DNA of 64,000 bases, taken from the NCBI RefSeq assembly GCF_025963695.1, contig NZ_JAOQAH010000067.1:34727-98726 (forward strand), read 5' to 3'. The translations under genes were made by a program, and so were the position numbers. Shown in pieces: positions 34,925 through 44,762 of the stretch. The notes under the pieces are model-generated. The model did no database searches and was not told the DNA's origin. It saw only the letters and a list, made by a program, of their open reading frames with translations. Within the stretch, counting starts at the first letter, position 1, and every line of letters starts with the position of its first letter. Source of the DNA: Segetibacter sp. (GTDB taxonomy: Bacteria; Bacteroidota; Bacteroidia; Chitinophagales; Chitinophagaceae).

Positions 34925-35082
34925 CGGCGTTGGTCATTCAACTAACTTTTCGCAAGTGCCACCTGTTACTGCAAAGATGTTTTATTTAAAGCAGATAACA
35001 AAAGACGCAAGGTTTTCTGATGAATGATAAATGTGAGAGGCGATAGTTACTCAACTGAATAGTTACTACGGAAAATATTATA

Positions 35083-36066
35083 TCAGATTTTAATTTTACT
35101 TGTAAAAGCATCCAATAGTTGCATAACCGCCACACCTTCTTCTGCTGATGATGGGTTTTTATTTTTACCTAAAAAGTATTGCACTACTCTTTCGATCATT
35201 GGTTGTTGTACATGCTCCAATTTATCGAAAGTTATTTTTGAGACCTTTCCATTCGTCTTAATAACTATTTCTGGTTCTTCAAAAATGCTAACGCTTATTT
35301 TTCCTTTAGAACCAACGAACTCGCACTTGTCTGTCCCTTCCTCTTCGGGTACATTAAAACACCACAACCCTTGAAAAAGCACTCCACTTTCAAACATTAT
35401 ACTTCCGCTTACAATATCATCGGCCTTATAGAGACCTCCCTGGTTAGCAGAGAACCCGGATGCATTTTTAATTTTACCGAAATAATATAGCATGAGGTCC
35501 AACTGGTGCGGAGCCAAATCATGAAACAAACCACCTCCTGATAACGTGGGGTCAACACGCCATTGAACCTTTGGTAATTGGAGGTCTCGGTCTGATAAGG
35601 GAGCTTGTAAAAATTTAAGGTCAACATAATGAATGTCTCCTATTATGCCAGCATGTAGAAGTTCTTTTAGTTTTATAAATAGTGGCTGAGCACGTCGATA
35701 ATGAGCAACACTTACCTTGTTCTCTTTTGCTGCTTCTGCCATTCGTTTTGCAGAAGCCGTATCTAGTGCCATGGGTTTTTCCACATAAACCGGTTTTCCG
35801 GCATTTAAAGCAGCAATGGTATACTCCTCGTGTTGAAGCGGGGGAGTAGCTACATAAATGGCATTAATTTCGGGGTCATTTATAAGTTCATACGCGTTGG
35901 TATACCATCGGGGAACGCCATGCCTGTTTGCATAATCTCTTGCTTTTCCCTCGTCTCTACGCATCACCGCCACCAGCTTTGAATTTGGTACTTTACTAAA
36001 AGCAGGTCCACTCTTAACCTCAGTAACATCGCCACACCCAATTATTCCCCATTGTATTGTTTCCAT
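35083..36066 (-). CDS. Gfo/Idh/MocA family oxidoreductase
   Basis: 327 residues from the ATG at 36066 (METIQWGIIGCGDVTEVKSG). An upstream in-frame ATG at 36186 adds about 40 residues outside the family and is not favoured. The Rossmann motif GIIGCGDVTEV, AVMRRDEGKARDYANRHGVP and the catalytic-lysine motif VYVEKPMALDTASA are present. It is an NAD(P)-dependent sugar or polyol dehydrogenase of unknown substrate, cytoplasmic. Confidence 0.9.
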   Translation of the reverse strand: METIQWGIIGCGDVTEVKSGPAFSKVPNSKLVAVMRRDEGKARDYANRHGVPRWYTNAYELINDPEINAIYVATPPLQHEEYTIAALNAGKPVYVEKPMALDTASAKRMAEAAKENKVSVAHYRRAQPLFIKLKELLHAGIIGDIHYVDLKFLQAPLSDRDLQLPKVQWRVDPTLSGGGLFHDLAPHQLDLMLYYFGKIKNASGFSANQGGLYKADDIVSGSIMFESGVLFQGLWCFNVPEEEGTDKCEFVGSKGKISVSIFEEPEIVIKTNGKVSKITFDKLEHVQQPMIERVVQYFLGKNKNPSSAEEGVAVMQLLDAFTSKIKI

Positions 36067-36186
36067 TGGAACAGCTTTTTTGTAAATATTGCAATTTTTG
36101 ACTGCAATGCTAATTATTCTCCATTGCCCTTTTTGAAGAGCCACGAATGCTGGTAACAACTTCTCAAGAGATAACATCCATAACAA

Positions 36187-36691
36187 TCCTTTTATAAGAA
36201 GGTACTTTATTATGTTTGATATTCATCCAAACCGGGTCCCAATAAATGATTTTAAAACTTCGCTTCCATAGTTCTTTTGTACTGACAGACGCTCATATTG
36301 AAATTTCTGCTCAAACAATTCCACGAATAACAGGGCGTTAAAGGTTAGCTGTAGTGCCGACACTATCTATTTTTCATCTGATTTTACAGGCAGCAATATC
36401 TGCTACTGTTGCAAATAATAGGCAATAATCTACTGTTTAAAGGCAGAATTGTACCTCTTGCATTTAAAAATAAAGACCGGAATTTACTGGTTGAAAATAA
36501 CTGACGCTTTAGTGAGGGAAAAATATATTGGTTACTGCGAGAACAATGCAACAATCCAGCAATATTAACGCGGATATTATCGATTACAAGATTCACTAAG
36601 ACAACAAAATTAAAAATATGTCACTAATACCAAAATAACATACAATTGATGCTGTTTCAGTGGAGGGTATTAACGAAACGATTGATGTTCT
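36187..36691. other. Intergenic region, nothing recognised
   Basis: About 500 AT-rich bases between the Gfo-type gene and the exported protein gene. Short open frames exist on both strands, but none has a good start or composition. No dispersed repeat or terminator was seen. Confidence 0.4.
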
Positions 36692-38692
36692 TTAATTTCC
36701 GGCGTCTCGTCTTTCAAAAACCATTGCACCGCTTTTGCCAAACAGGCGAAGCGCTAGTTCTTTTCCGGCACCATCAGGGCTTTTGAATAGCATTTTTTCA
36801 TTAACTACCATCGGCAGATTTGAACCGCTTTTTACACTTACCGTAGCTTCGTACTGGTCTCCTTTTTTTACAAAAGAGATGTTGGCAATGGGTGTATTTC
36901 CATCAGCTTCCTCTACCCAATTTATCTTACACTGCTTTAATTCCTTCAGTACCTTGTTTGTATTATCATCGTTTACACCACTTGTATTTAATTTTATGGG
37001 AACGGTAATACCTGAAAAAGGGAGTAGTTGAGGATATTCTTCATACAACGCGTTTGCATAAAAATTCTGGTCTCTTTCGTTGCCATCCTCTTTGTACCCT
37101 TTGGCGAGGCCTTCGTATAACCTGCCTAAAAACAGCCTTTCATGTGCTGTGTCAAGCAATACTTCTTTAACCATTTGCTTATAACCATCAAACGCTTTGT
37201 CCTCATCCCCGTTCATCCGTTGCATTTGGTAGGTAAATAATTTAAAATACCGCTGCAGGTTCTTGCGGGGATCTGTCGTTTGATAGCCCTCATATTTCTT
37301 CACAAAATAGGAGGGACTAAAATCTTTTATAAGATAAAAAGCTTCATCGAAAGTGGTGGTGCTTTCGCCACAGAAGAGGTCATATACTGTTCTGTCCCGT
37401 TCCGGATTTGCAGCCATCTGGTTAATGACAACATATTGCAAAAGCATTTTAGCGAATTTTAAAGACGCAATGTTGTACAAGGCAGAGGGAGAGTACCACC
37501 AGCCTTTATTTTCAAACTTAACCAACGCGATCTTTCTTTCATTCAATTGCAATTTCAGCAAGTTAATGGTGAAATCGTATTGGCTTTGTGTTAGCGTGGT
37601 TCCAATATGTATCTCTTTAAAATCTGCAGCTTTTTGAATGGTGTACTCTGTACTGTCTAACTGGCCATCGTACATGTAGCTGCGGGCAAGGGCAATATTA
37701 TACCATCCGAAGCCTGGTGTTGAGCCCGAATTTATAATTGCCTCTTTACACAAAGCCATAGCATCCTTTGTTCTGCCAGCATACACATTTAGCATGGGAA
37801 TAAAATAAAAGGGCTCTTTCAAAATCTTCTGCTGGTACTTGTACTTGTCTCTGTTAAGGTACTCCAGGGCAACAGAAAACTCTCCCAGTTCGTGCTTCTC
37901 GTTGCCGTAATTGTTCCACGACACTACACCTGTTTGTGCAAGTCGTTGGTAGTAATATTCGCTGCTATCGTAGTTTTTATTATAACAATGAAGTAACGCG
38001 AGGTAATGAAAGACACCCATTCTATCGGTCTCAGCTTGTGCCGGCCCAAACCACGTATCATTTTTTACCCGGTTTGCATCAATTTTATCCAGCGCCAGGT
38101 AGCAGTATCCGAAAGCTGCCTTTTCATTTTCTTCAACAGAGTTTTTTAAAAATGAAAATTTTTCCGACGTAAAGAAACGGTTACGATGGTAGGTCCAGGC
38201 CCTGGTGGTGTTAGAACCCAAATGGTCCTTTGGAAAATTATAACTTGAAAAGACATCCAAAACCCACATTACGCTATCGGCCATCTCAATATTATCGTAG
38301 CATTCTTTTAAAGTGCTTGAGATTTGCAGAAAGTCAACGTATTTGTTCATCGACTGCATATAATTCTGCGGAGATTCGAATATTGTCTTCAGGTTTCGGC
38401 CATAATCTTTTTGCAGCAGCAAAAATGCTTTTTTGAGCGAAGGAATTGAATTCTTAAAACCAAGATAGTCGCTGCTTTTGTCAGCTTTATAAGTACCCTC
38501 CATCATATATCCAACATAATAGGTACTGTCAAGTCGAATAAACTCCCGGCTTCTCGGCAGCGCATCTTTATCCAGTGGGTTTATTCCAATGCGTTTTGCA
38601 TCAATTTCGTAACGCGCCGTTGGATTGCCTTGTGAGAAGGAAAATTGACTGGTAAAGACTAACAAAAAAATTAGCAAAAAACTTTTATTCAT
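36692..38692 (-). CDS. Large exported protein with TPR-like helical repeats
   Basis: 666 residues with a clear Sec signal peptide (MNKSFLLIFLLVFTSQFSFS, cleavage near SFSQ). The central part is helical, rich in Tyr and Asn, with TPR-like spacing (for example AFGYCYLALDKIDAN and LARSYMYDGQLDSTEY). The C-terminal about 90 residues look beta-rich. It is probably periplasmic or surface-associated. No enzyme motif was recognised. It stands alone. Confidence 0.72.
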   Translation of the reverse strand: MNKSFLLIFLLVFTSQFSFSQGNPTARYEIDAKRIGINPLDKDALPRSREFIRLDSTYYVGYMMEGTYKADKSSDYLGFKNSIPSLKKAFLLLQKDYGRNLKTIFESPQNYMQSMNKYVDFLQISSTLKECYDNIEMADSVMWVLDVFSSYNFPKDHLGSNTTRAWTYHRNRFFTSEKFSFLKNSVEENEKAAFGYCYLALDKIDANRVKNDTWFGPAQAETDRMGVFHYLALLHCYNKNYDSSEYYYQRLAQTGVVSWNNYGNEKHELGEFSVALEYLNRDKYKYQQKILKEPFYFIPMLNVYAGRTKDAMALCKEAIINSGSTPGFGWYNIALARSYMYDGQLDSTEYTIQKAADFKEIHIGTTLTQSQYDFTINLLKLQLNERKIALVKFENKGWWYSPSALYNIASLKFAKMLLQYVVINQMAANPERDRTVYDLFCGESTTTFDEAFYLIKDFSPSYFVKKYEGYQTTDPRKNLQRYFKLFTYQMQRMNGDEDKAFDGYKQMVKEVLLDTAHERLFLGRLYEGLAKGYKEDGNERDQNFYANALYEEYPQLLPFSGITVPIKLNTSGVNDDNTNKVLKELKQCKINWVEEADGNTPIANISFVKKGDQYEATVSVKSGSNLPMVVNEKMLFKSPDGAGKELALRLFGKSGAMVFERRDAGN

Positions 38693-38742
38693 TTTTATTC
38701 TTCTCAGCTTTTTGTAAGGGTTCTATAAAGCCTTTAATGATG

Positions 38743-38997
38743 TCATAAAGAATGTGGATCTATTAAGTCTAGCCCCTGTATTGCTTTGAAATCTTTGTTG
38801 TTATGACTAATTAAAATAAATTTATTAACCAGAGCAGTAGCAGCAATAATGGAGTCAGGTGTTTTAATTTTATGCTTTCGTCTTAATTCGATTGTTTGAA
38901 GAATGACAGGTTCACTTAACGGATATATAATGGCATTGTTAATAAAAGGTAGTAGTTTGTTTATTTGTTCCTGCGAAGCTTCAAACCATCCTAACAT
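38743..38997 (-). pseudogene. PIN-domain (VapC-like) toxin lacking its N-terminal part
   Basis: 84 residues that align with the C-terminal two thirds of VapC toxins, including TPDSIIAATALVNKF (conserved Asp) and HNNKDF. Intact VapC begins with the catalytic LDTN segment, and about 45 N-terminal residues are missing. There is no room for them: the antitoxin stop overlaps this frame. A deletion has joined the antitoxin 3' end to the middle of the toxin. The protein should be inactive as a nuclease. Confidence 0.7.
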
Positions 38998-39182
38998 CTC
39001 AATTGTTCTGCTTCTTCTCGTGTAAGGATACCTTTATATGCAGACATTGGTTGCTGTGAAATTTTATTTTCCGATAGTTCTTCCACAGCATACATAAATA
39101 CTTCTAATTTTTTCCCAACATATTCCTCTGGTACAGATAAAAGTACGCTGTTGTTTTCCGGTGTTATAATTGTCTTTGTCAT
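38991..39182 (-). pseudogene. Antitoxin gene truncated at its 3' end
   Basis: 63 residues from the ATG at 39182 (MTKTIITPENNSVLLSVPEE). It looks like the small antitoxins that precede VapC in Bacteroidota. It ends abruptly with REEAEQLRC and a stop at the junction with the toxin fragment, so the last residues that would contact the toxin are probably missing. A non-conserved start at 39212 is possible. Together with the toxin fragment it is a decaying toxin-antitoxin locus. Confidence 0.6.
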
Positions 39183-39280
39183 ACCACTTTTTTCGTATTG
39201 TAAAGTTAGCAAAACAGAACATGTGATTTTGATAAAAGCAGGGCCAATGACTTATTGTCTCAATGACTTAACGATTATGC

Positions 39281-40273
39281 CTAACTCAACTTCAACTTAC
39301 TCAACCGATCCATTTCCTTATTCAAAATCGACGCAAGCCCCTTTGCTTTTGCATCTTTATTTCTATAGATTAAACGGTGGTCCAAAACAGCAGGAGTAAT
39401 CTTTTGAAGATCGTCCTCGGTTACGAAAGTTCTTCCATTGACAAGCGCGAATGCTTTGAGGCATTTTAAAAAAGTAATACCGCTTCTTGTAGATGCGCCT
39501 AACACAATATCAGAATGACGACGGGTATCCCAGATTATGTTTCTTACTGCTTTTACGATTTCTGCATGTATAAACACCCGTTCTGCTTCATTCTGTAAGA
39601 ACAAAATTTCTTCCATGCTCAAAACCTGACGGATGTGTTCGAGGTTGTTGGCGATACCAAGGTAATTATTGTAAATCTCCAATTCCGTTTCCTCATCCAC
39701 ATAGCCAAAAATGATCTTGATGAAAAACCGGTCAAGCTGTGCAGCAGGAAGGGGATAGGTACCTTCCATTTCAACAGGATTTTGAGTAGCGATGGTGAAA
39801 AACATTTTTTCCAACGGGTAAGTAGTTTCACCCATTGTGATCTGGTGCTCAGCCATACACTCCAACAAAGCCGACTGTACTTTTGGTGATGCGCGGTTAA
39901 TTTCATCGGCGAGCAAAACATTACAAAACAAAGGTCCTTTTTTAAAGATAAATTCCTTTTTCACATCATCAAAAATGTGAGAGCCGATTAAGTCCATTGG
40001 AAGTAAATCGGGAGTAAATTGTATGCGCTTAAAATTAACCCCGCCTTCGTTCGTTCTGCCAGAGATACTTTGAGCCAGCGTCTTTGCCATCACGGTTTTA
40101 CCGGTGCCCGGGTTGTCTTCCATCAAAATATGCCCTTTAGCAAGTAAAGCAGTTAATATAAATTGAATTTGTGTACGCTTACCCCTAATTACCGTTTCAA
40201 TATTTTCTACCAGTTTCTGTATATTATCAAGTGCCTCTTCTATTTGTATGCCTTGTTCGGTCATTTGCTCCAT
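39281..40273 (-). CDS. MoxR-family AAA ATPase
   Basis: 330 residues. Walker A DNPGTGKTVMAKTLA, Walker B VLLADEINRASPKVQSALLE and ATQNPVEMEGTYPLPAAQLDR (sensor 1/arginine finger region) are typical of MoxR. These chaperone-like ATPases act with DUF58/von Willebrand proteins and membrane transglutaminases. The gene starts three bases after the transglutaminase gene, so the two are coupled. Confidence 0.92.
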   Translation of the reverse strand: MEQMTEQGIQIEEALDNIQKLVENIETVIRGKRTQIQFILTALLAKGHILMEDNPGTGKTVMAKTLAQSISGRTNEGGVNFKRIQFTPDLLPMDLIGSHIFDDVKKEFIFKKGPLFCNVLLADEINRASPKVQSALLECMAEHQITMGETTYPLEKMFFTIATQNPVEMEGTYPLPAAQLDRFFIKIIFGYVDEETELEIYNNYLGIANNLEHIRQVLSMEEILFLQNEAERVFIHAEIVKAVRNIIWDTRRHSDIVLGASTRSGITFLKCLKAFALVNGRTFVTEDDLQKITPAVLDHRLIYRNKDAKAKGLASILNKEMDRLSKLKLS

Positions 40274-40276
40274 CTC

Positions 40277-42901
40277 TTAGCTGATTTTTGATTTTGTAAA
40301 ATAATGCAGGGTATTGTAAATATTTAAGAAACTGCCAAATCTCTGTTTAAATGGAATATCGTTTCTTACCTGCTCCTTAAATGGTTCATAAAAATTTTGC
40401 ACCAACGCTTCTTCTTTGGCTGTAAGTGGCGTAGTACTATATTTTATTTTCTGGTACACATTGGTGAACGAATTAAAGTTTGAACCAAAACGCCTGTCTG
40501 CAGTTTCGGCAAATTGTTGCGGACTTTGACTCTCTCTTGTTATTCCTAATTGGTTTAAGTAATACATACTTGCCATGTAAATGTTATAGGCTTTTATCCT
40601 GGCGTTAGCCGCATCGCTTTTAGCCTTGCCGTTTAGGTACAGCCAGATCAGCCAAGGTAAAGAGAATAACAATAGGATAAAGAAACCTATTACGCCTAGA
40701 GCGATCCATAAAGCTTTTGCCCAATCAAATGGTTTTGATGCTGGTTCCTGCTGCTTCTCGCGATCTTTTTTCTGCTGTTCAGTTTCCATAATCTTAATTT
40801 CATCGACCGGAGCAGGTTTAGGAAGCTTTACTATTAAGGAAGCAAGGTTGTCGGTTTCATTCGCCATAATATTCTTCAAGGCTTCGGCATAAGAAACAGC
40901 TACGATATTAGTTCCTGCTTTTATATCACTTAGTTTGCCCGTTCCTGTGTCCCTGGTTACAGAAGCTATTGATACATCCATCAGCAAGTCTTTGGCTTCA
41001 GGGGTTGGTACGTTTTCATCATGAAACAGCATCTTTTTTACTTTCATGGTCACACGTTTGGCAATTGTATCCACACTTAGTGCTTCTCCATCTGCCACCA
41101 TTAGAGCCTGTTGTGTGTTCATTGGCGGCGTGCCATCGGGTTGAGGGGATTGTTGGGTATTCTGGTCAGGGACAGTCGTATCGAAATCCATCCAACCGTA
41201 ACCAGGAAAATATAATTGAACCCACGCATGCGCCTGGTCTGCATAGAACCAGTACCAACCCGGGTTCTTGCTGCTTCTGTCAACAGTTAAAAAGCCTGCT
41301 GCAATACGGCTTGGAATGCCGAGGGAGCGGAGCATAAACAAGGTAGCACCGGCAAAGTAGGCGCAGTAGCCTTTCCTGTTTTCAAAAAGGAAATAATTAA
41401 GTTTACTTGCACTTGGAAGTCCGGGAATACCTGGGTTATCACTATACCTGAACAATGGTTGTCCAAACTGATCTTTGCTGGTAAAGTGGTCCCTGATAGC
41501 AATCATCTTATCAACAGGTGTCTTTGCATCTTTTGTTATCCGCGTGGCCAGTTCTGTTATCCGGTTATACTCTTCATTGCGTGGCATGTAGGTGTAATAA
41601 TCCATGAACTTCTTGTCAAGCCCATCGTATGAGGTTGCTTTACGCAACATTTGAAAACGTTGTTGCTGAAAAGTTTCCAGTTGTTTGTTACCTGCGGGAT
41701 TATAAATGAAATAAGCACTGTTCAAATCGCTCACCCACATTTTTGCCCGATATGCGCTTTTAAACTGTTTTTTATATTCATTTTCCACAGGCAAAGGCTG
41801 GCAAAAAAATGCGGTCGACGGGGCAATGTATTCGTTAGGCGAAAGAATTACTTTATAAATATCAGCAGATATAACCTTCCTGTTAAGCGTGGCCATTGTA
41901 TTGGTAATGGCAGCAGTATCAACCTTTGTGAAGTATAAAGGAATTTTTGACGGGTCCGGACTAAACAAGTCGTTTTTTGGAAAGTTTTTGTCCTCTTCAA
42001 AAGTCTGTGTAGCTGTGTCGAACTTAGTGTAATAAGTTGATGTGAAATACAACGGGTTAGGCGTTTTTCCGTCGGGAAAATAATTGTCGAGTTTTGCTAC
42101 AAATACAAGCCTTTTGTCTTTGCTAAGCGACCCCGTCATTTTCATCTGGTCCTTATTGCTGAGGCTGCCATCTTTGTTCTGTTTGGTCATGCTCTCTTTG
42201 CCGCCATTCTTCTTGTTTCCGCCCTGGCTTCCACCCCAATCCTGCTCGATGCTATTAAATTGCTTTTGAAAAATGAGCAGCATCGAAAACAATAAGATCA
42301 CGGAGAGGCTTATAAAACCTGCAAGGCGTTTTGTGATGAACCAGCCAAATCCCGGTTCATCCTCATTCATATTCCGGATTAGCTCCGAAGTATAAATGAT
42401 ATAAAAGGCATAAATGAGAACTGGAGCAAAGGCTGATATCAAAGCATTTGCTGTTACTTCCGAAGTTTTGCTGACTACAACTATCTGCATTCCCAGCAAA
42501 AAGACCGACCAGAATATGGTAAAATATCGTGACCTGGAAAAACCGTAGCCTGCCAGCCAACCTGCAGAAAAAAGCAGTGAAAATATTAAGAACTTAACCG
42601 AAACAAAAAATGCATCAAACTCACCAACGCTTAATTGGCCAAGTAGCTTATAAGCAATAAAATATGCTCCAAACAACAGTAAGGCAGTAGTGATAAACCT
42701 GAAACGGTAACTATAAAAAATAATCGATACTACAAGACCTGTAGTAAAATACAATCCCTGTTCGATCCAGTTATTTTGCAGGAATGAATAAAACCGATTG
42801 GTATTTAGTAATAAGTATAATGCCAGCGCCACTGTTGGCAGCGCCAATAAAATTAATTGAGCAGTAACTTTTTTCCAGCTATGTATTCTTCCGATTTGCA
42901 T
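40277..42901 (-). CDS. Membrane transglutaminase-like protein (TgpA type)
   Basis: 874 residues. About six N-terminal membrane segments (roughly 15-215) are followed by an extracytoplasmic part with a transglutaminase core: the Cys in KGYCAYFAGATLFMLRSLG, the His in QAHAWVQLYFPGYGW and the Asp in MDFDTTVPD. A further membrane segment near 735-755 and a C-terminal domain complete it. This is the third member of the MoxR/DUF58/transglutaminase set, of envelope function in related bacteria. It lies between moxR and the DUF58 gene. Confidence 0.88.
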   Translation of the reverse strand: MQIGRIHSWKKVTAQLILLALPTVALALYLLLNTNRFYSFLQNNWIEQGLYFTTGLVVSIIFYSYRFRFITTALLLFGAYFIAYKLLGQLSVGEFDAFFVSVKFLIFSLLFSAGWLAGYGFSRSRYFTIFWSVFLLGMQIVVVSKTSEVTANALISAFAPVLIYAFYIIYTSELIRNMNEDEPGFGWFITKRLAGFISLSVILLFSMLLIFQKQFNSIEQDWGGSQGGNKKNGGKESMTKQNKDGSLSNKDQMKMTGSLSKDKRLVFVAKLDNYFPDGKTPNPLYFTSTYYTKFDTATQTFEEDKNFPKNDLFSPDPSKIPLYFTKVDTAAITNTMATLNRKVISADIYKVILSPNEYIAPSTAFFCQPLPVENEYKKQFKSAYRAKMWVSDLNSAYFIYNPAGNKQLETFQQQRFQMLRKATSYDGLDKKFMDYYTYMPRNEEYNRITELATRITKDAKTPVDKMIAIRDHFTSKDQFGQPLFRYSDNPGIPGLPSASKLNYFLFENRKGYCAYFAGATLFMLRSLGIPSRIAAGFLTVDRSSKNPGWYWFYADQAHAWVQLYFPGYGWMDFDTTVPDQNTQQSPQPDGTPPMNTQQALMVADGEALSVDTIAKRVTMKVKKMLFHDENVPTPEAKDLLMDVSIASVTRDTGTGKLSDIKAGTNIVAVSYAEALKNIMANETDNLASLIVKLPKPAPVDEIKIMETEQQKKDREKQQEPASKPFDWAKALWIALGVIGFFILLLFSLPWLIWLYLNGKAKSDAANARIKAYNIYMASMYYLNQLGITRESQSPQQFAETADRRFGSNFNSFTNVYQKIKYSTTPLTAKEEALVQNFYEPFKEQVRNDIPFKQRFGSFLNIYNTLHYFTKSKIS

Positions 42902-43036
42902 TTTTCTTTTTTAAAGCCAGCCTGAAGCTGTTAGTTGCTAACTGGGGCTTCAAGCTTTTTGTCGTTTATTTTATAATTCCCGGTTTGCAATTTTGCCCGG
43001 TTTAATTTTGGTACCAGCTTTAGTAATCCAATTAAT

Positions 43037-43059
43037 CATCGTTGCGTCGCATTCCGTTT
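43037..43059 (-). repeat. Dispersed intergenic repeat, B core
   Basis: The plus strand reads CATCGTTGCGTCGCATTCCG then TTT. It is the left member of a pair with 43193. Confidence 0.78.
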
Positions 43060-43192
43060 AGCGGCAGCAACGCTGTGCGGCCTTTTTACGCTTTGCTGAG
43101 TCTCGTTCGAAATGTAAAACACTTTTAAGGGGCACATACCTTCCTTTGTGTCTTCGTGCCTTAGTGGCTAATCGTTGCTTTAAATTCTGTAA

Positions 43193-43220
43193 GTACAAGT
43201 GAGTGACACAACGATGTTGA
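43193..43220 (+). repeat. Dispersed intergenic repeat, A core
   Basis: Contains AAGTGAGTGACACAACGATG. It is the right member of a pair with 43037. Confidence 0.82.
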
Positions 43221-43293
43221 TATAACCACTAATGCCCGTCACCAAAAAAGTTCATAATTGACCTATTAACTTTGTGCCCCATTGCCTTAACCA

Positions 43294-44667
43294 CTAAATA
43301 ACTACTGCCTCTCGCTGGTACTTTGCCACAATTTCTTCGAGCCGTTTTTCATTGTCTTTGATCCGCTGCCTTAGAGGAGACAAAGCCCAACCTCTTTTAT
43401 ATACATCAATATCGTCTTTAGCGTTTTGTACAAATAGCCATTGAACCCAGTCAACAATATTTTGGTTTTTAAAGCTTTCTGTCAGTTTAATGAAAATGAA
43501 TGTAATATCGTTTCCATGCACCTCAATTAAATCCTTCACCTCGTCAGCATTACTTAGAGATGAAATTATGACAACCGAAGCATCGCTGGTCTTTACATAA
43601 GACTTCAGATCTTTTGCCCTGTGCCACTGGCTGGTGCTAATGCTGTATTTAACCCATTGCTGTTCATCCGCGAGGTTGTTTTTCGCAACTTCCTGGTCCG
43701 GAACGTATCTGACCTCAAAACCCTGCTTAACAAGATTCTGGTAAACTGACCACGTAACTACTTTAAAGTAATTTAAAAAAGGCACTTCCACCGCACCATG
43801 CCCCTCGGTATTGAAATGGCTGAAATACGAAGCGTATAAGTAAACATGCGATGCATACGGATCCATTATTTCGGGCATCCTTACAACCAGTTCTTTGTTC
43901 TTCGCATAGATCTTCCAAACAATTCTTCTAACGTCGTCGTTGTTCTCGAAATTTTTGTAATTCAAATATTCGCCTTCTACTTTTCTAAGCTGTTCTATAC
44001 GGGTGTTCGTTTCTTCAGTTTTTCGCGGCAATACTGTAAGATCGTGCAGGTCTTTAGAAGCAGGTTGTGTAAAAAACTTACTGCTGGTTGGCAGCGTTAC
44101 GGCAACGGAAAAAAACTGGAAAAAGTCTTCAAAATAGATCAAACCTTTTTCAACATGGTATTCTTTTATTTCGGGCAAAGGCCAATGATATGTGCCTTCA
44201 ATAGAAGTGCTAAAAAATTTTTTTTTACTGTTTTCGAGCAATGAGAATTTTTCGGAGAAATGCTTTTTATCGTATAATAACCGCAATTTGATAAAACCGA
44301 AGAGAGGCTTAAACAAAGGTTTTATGACAAGCTTCACTGTTTGTTTCTGGTTTTGCCCGCCCTCCCTGAGATCTGTTGATACCTGAAATACTATCCCGTC
44401 TTTTCTTTTTTGATAAATAAAATAGAAATATGAAATGAGGACGGACAGAAAAGCAACAGTAATTATTGCTGCACAAAAGGCGAAGGCAACTTTCAGCAAC
44501 AACCCAAAAATGTCGGAGTAGGATGAAACGGCGTTGATTTCATTATTGCCAAGCAGGCGAAACGAAATAAGGGCAGCGATGGAAAAGACAACAAAATAGA
44601 CCGTAAAAGGAATATAAAAAGAAGCGCGTTTAATTTTATCTCTCGTCTGTGAAAAGTTCATGCTCAT
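43294..44667 (-). CDS. DUF58 domain membrane-associated protein
   Basis: 457 residues from the ATG at 44667 (another at 44661). A longer start at 44727 adds a hydrophobic stretch and cannot be excluded. Two membrane segments lie near the N terminus, then a beta region. The DUF58 core is GEYLNYKNFENNDDVRRIVW, followed by KIYAKNKELVVRMPE, a variant of the YxxGDDxRxIxW motif. It works with MoxR and the transglutaminase-like protein encoded just downstream. Confidence 0.85.
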   Translation of the reverse strand: MSMNFSQTRDKIKRASFYIPFTVYFVVFSIAALISFRLLGNNEINAVSSYSDIFGLLLKVAFAFCAAIITVAFLSVLISYFYFIYQKRKDGIVFQVSTDLREGGQNQKQTVKLVIKPLFKPLFGFIKLRLLYDKKHFSEKFSLLENSKKKFFSTSIEGTYHWPLPEIKEYHVEKGLIYFEDFFQFFSVAVTLPTSSKFFTQPASKDLHDLTVLPRKTEETNTRIEQLRKVEGEYLNYKNFENNDDVRRIVWKIYAKNKELVVRMPEIMDPYASHVYLYASYFSHFNTEGHGAVEVPFLNYFKVVTWSVYQNLVKQGFEVRYVPDQEVAKNNLADEQQWVKYSISTSQWHRAKDLKSYVKTSDASVVIISSLSNADEVKDLIEVHGNDITFIFIKLTESFKNQNIVDWVQWLFVQNAKDDIDVYKRGWALSPLRQRIKDNEKRLEEIVAKYQREAVVI

Positions 44668-44762
44668 TTCGGCGTTCAAGGTAAAGAAAGAAAGAAAGAT
44701 AGAAAAAAGAGATGCGAGGGGCGGCATTTTTTTAACCGCCTTTTCACTTTCTTTGCCACAAT

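Larger units (their letters stand above)
42902..43293. other. Region between the DUF58 and transglutaminase genes
   Basis: About 390 bases with a pair of dispersed repeats in opposite orientation (43037 and 43193, 156 apart). A hairpin-forming block lies at 42923-42952 (TGAAGC/GCTTCA with an inner GTTAG/CTAAC). A promoter-like TAACTTTG (43267-43274) on the plus strand has no gene behind it. A set usually tightly packed is thereby split. Confidence 0.4.

Noticed and set aside
34405..34989. Plus-strand ORF of 194 codons opposite the E2 gene
   Set aside because: Ser/Val-rich frame antisense to the lipoyl and linker region; explained by the real E2 gene.
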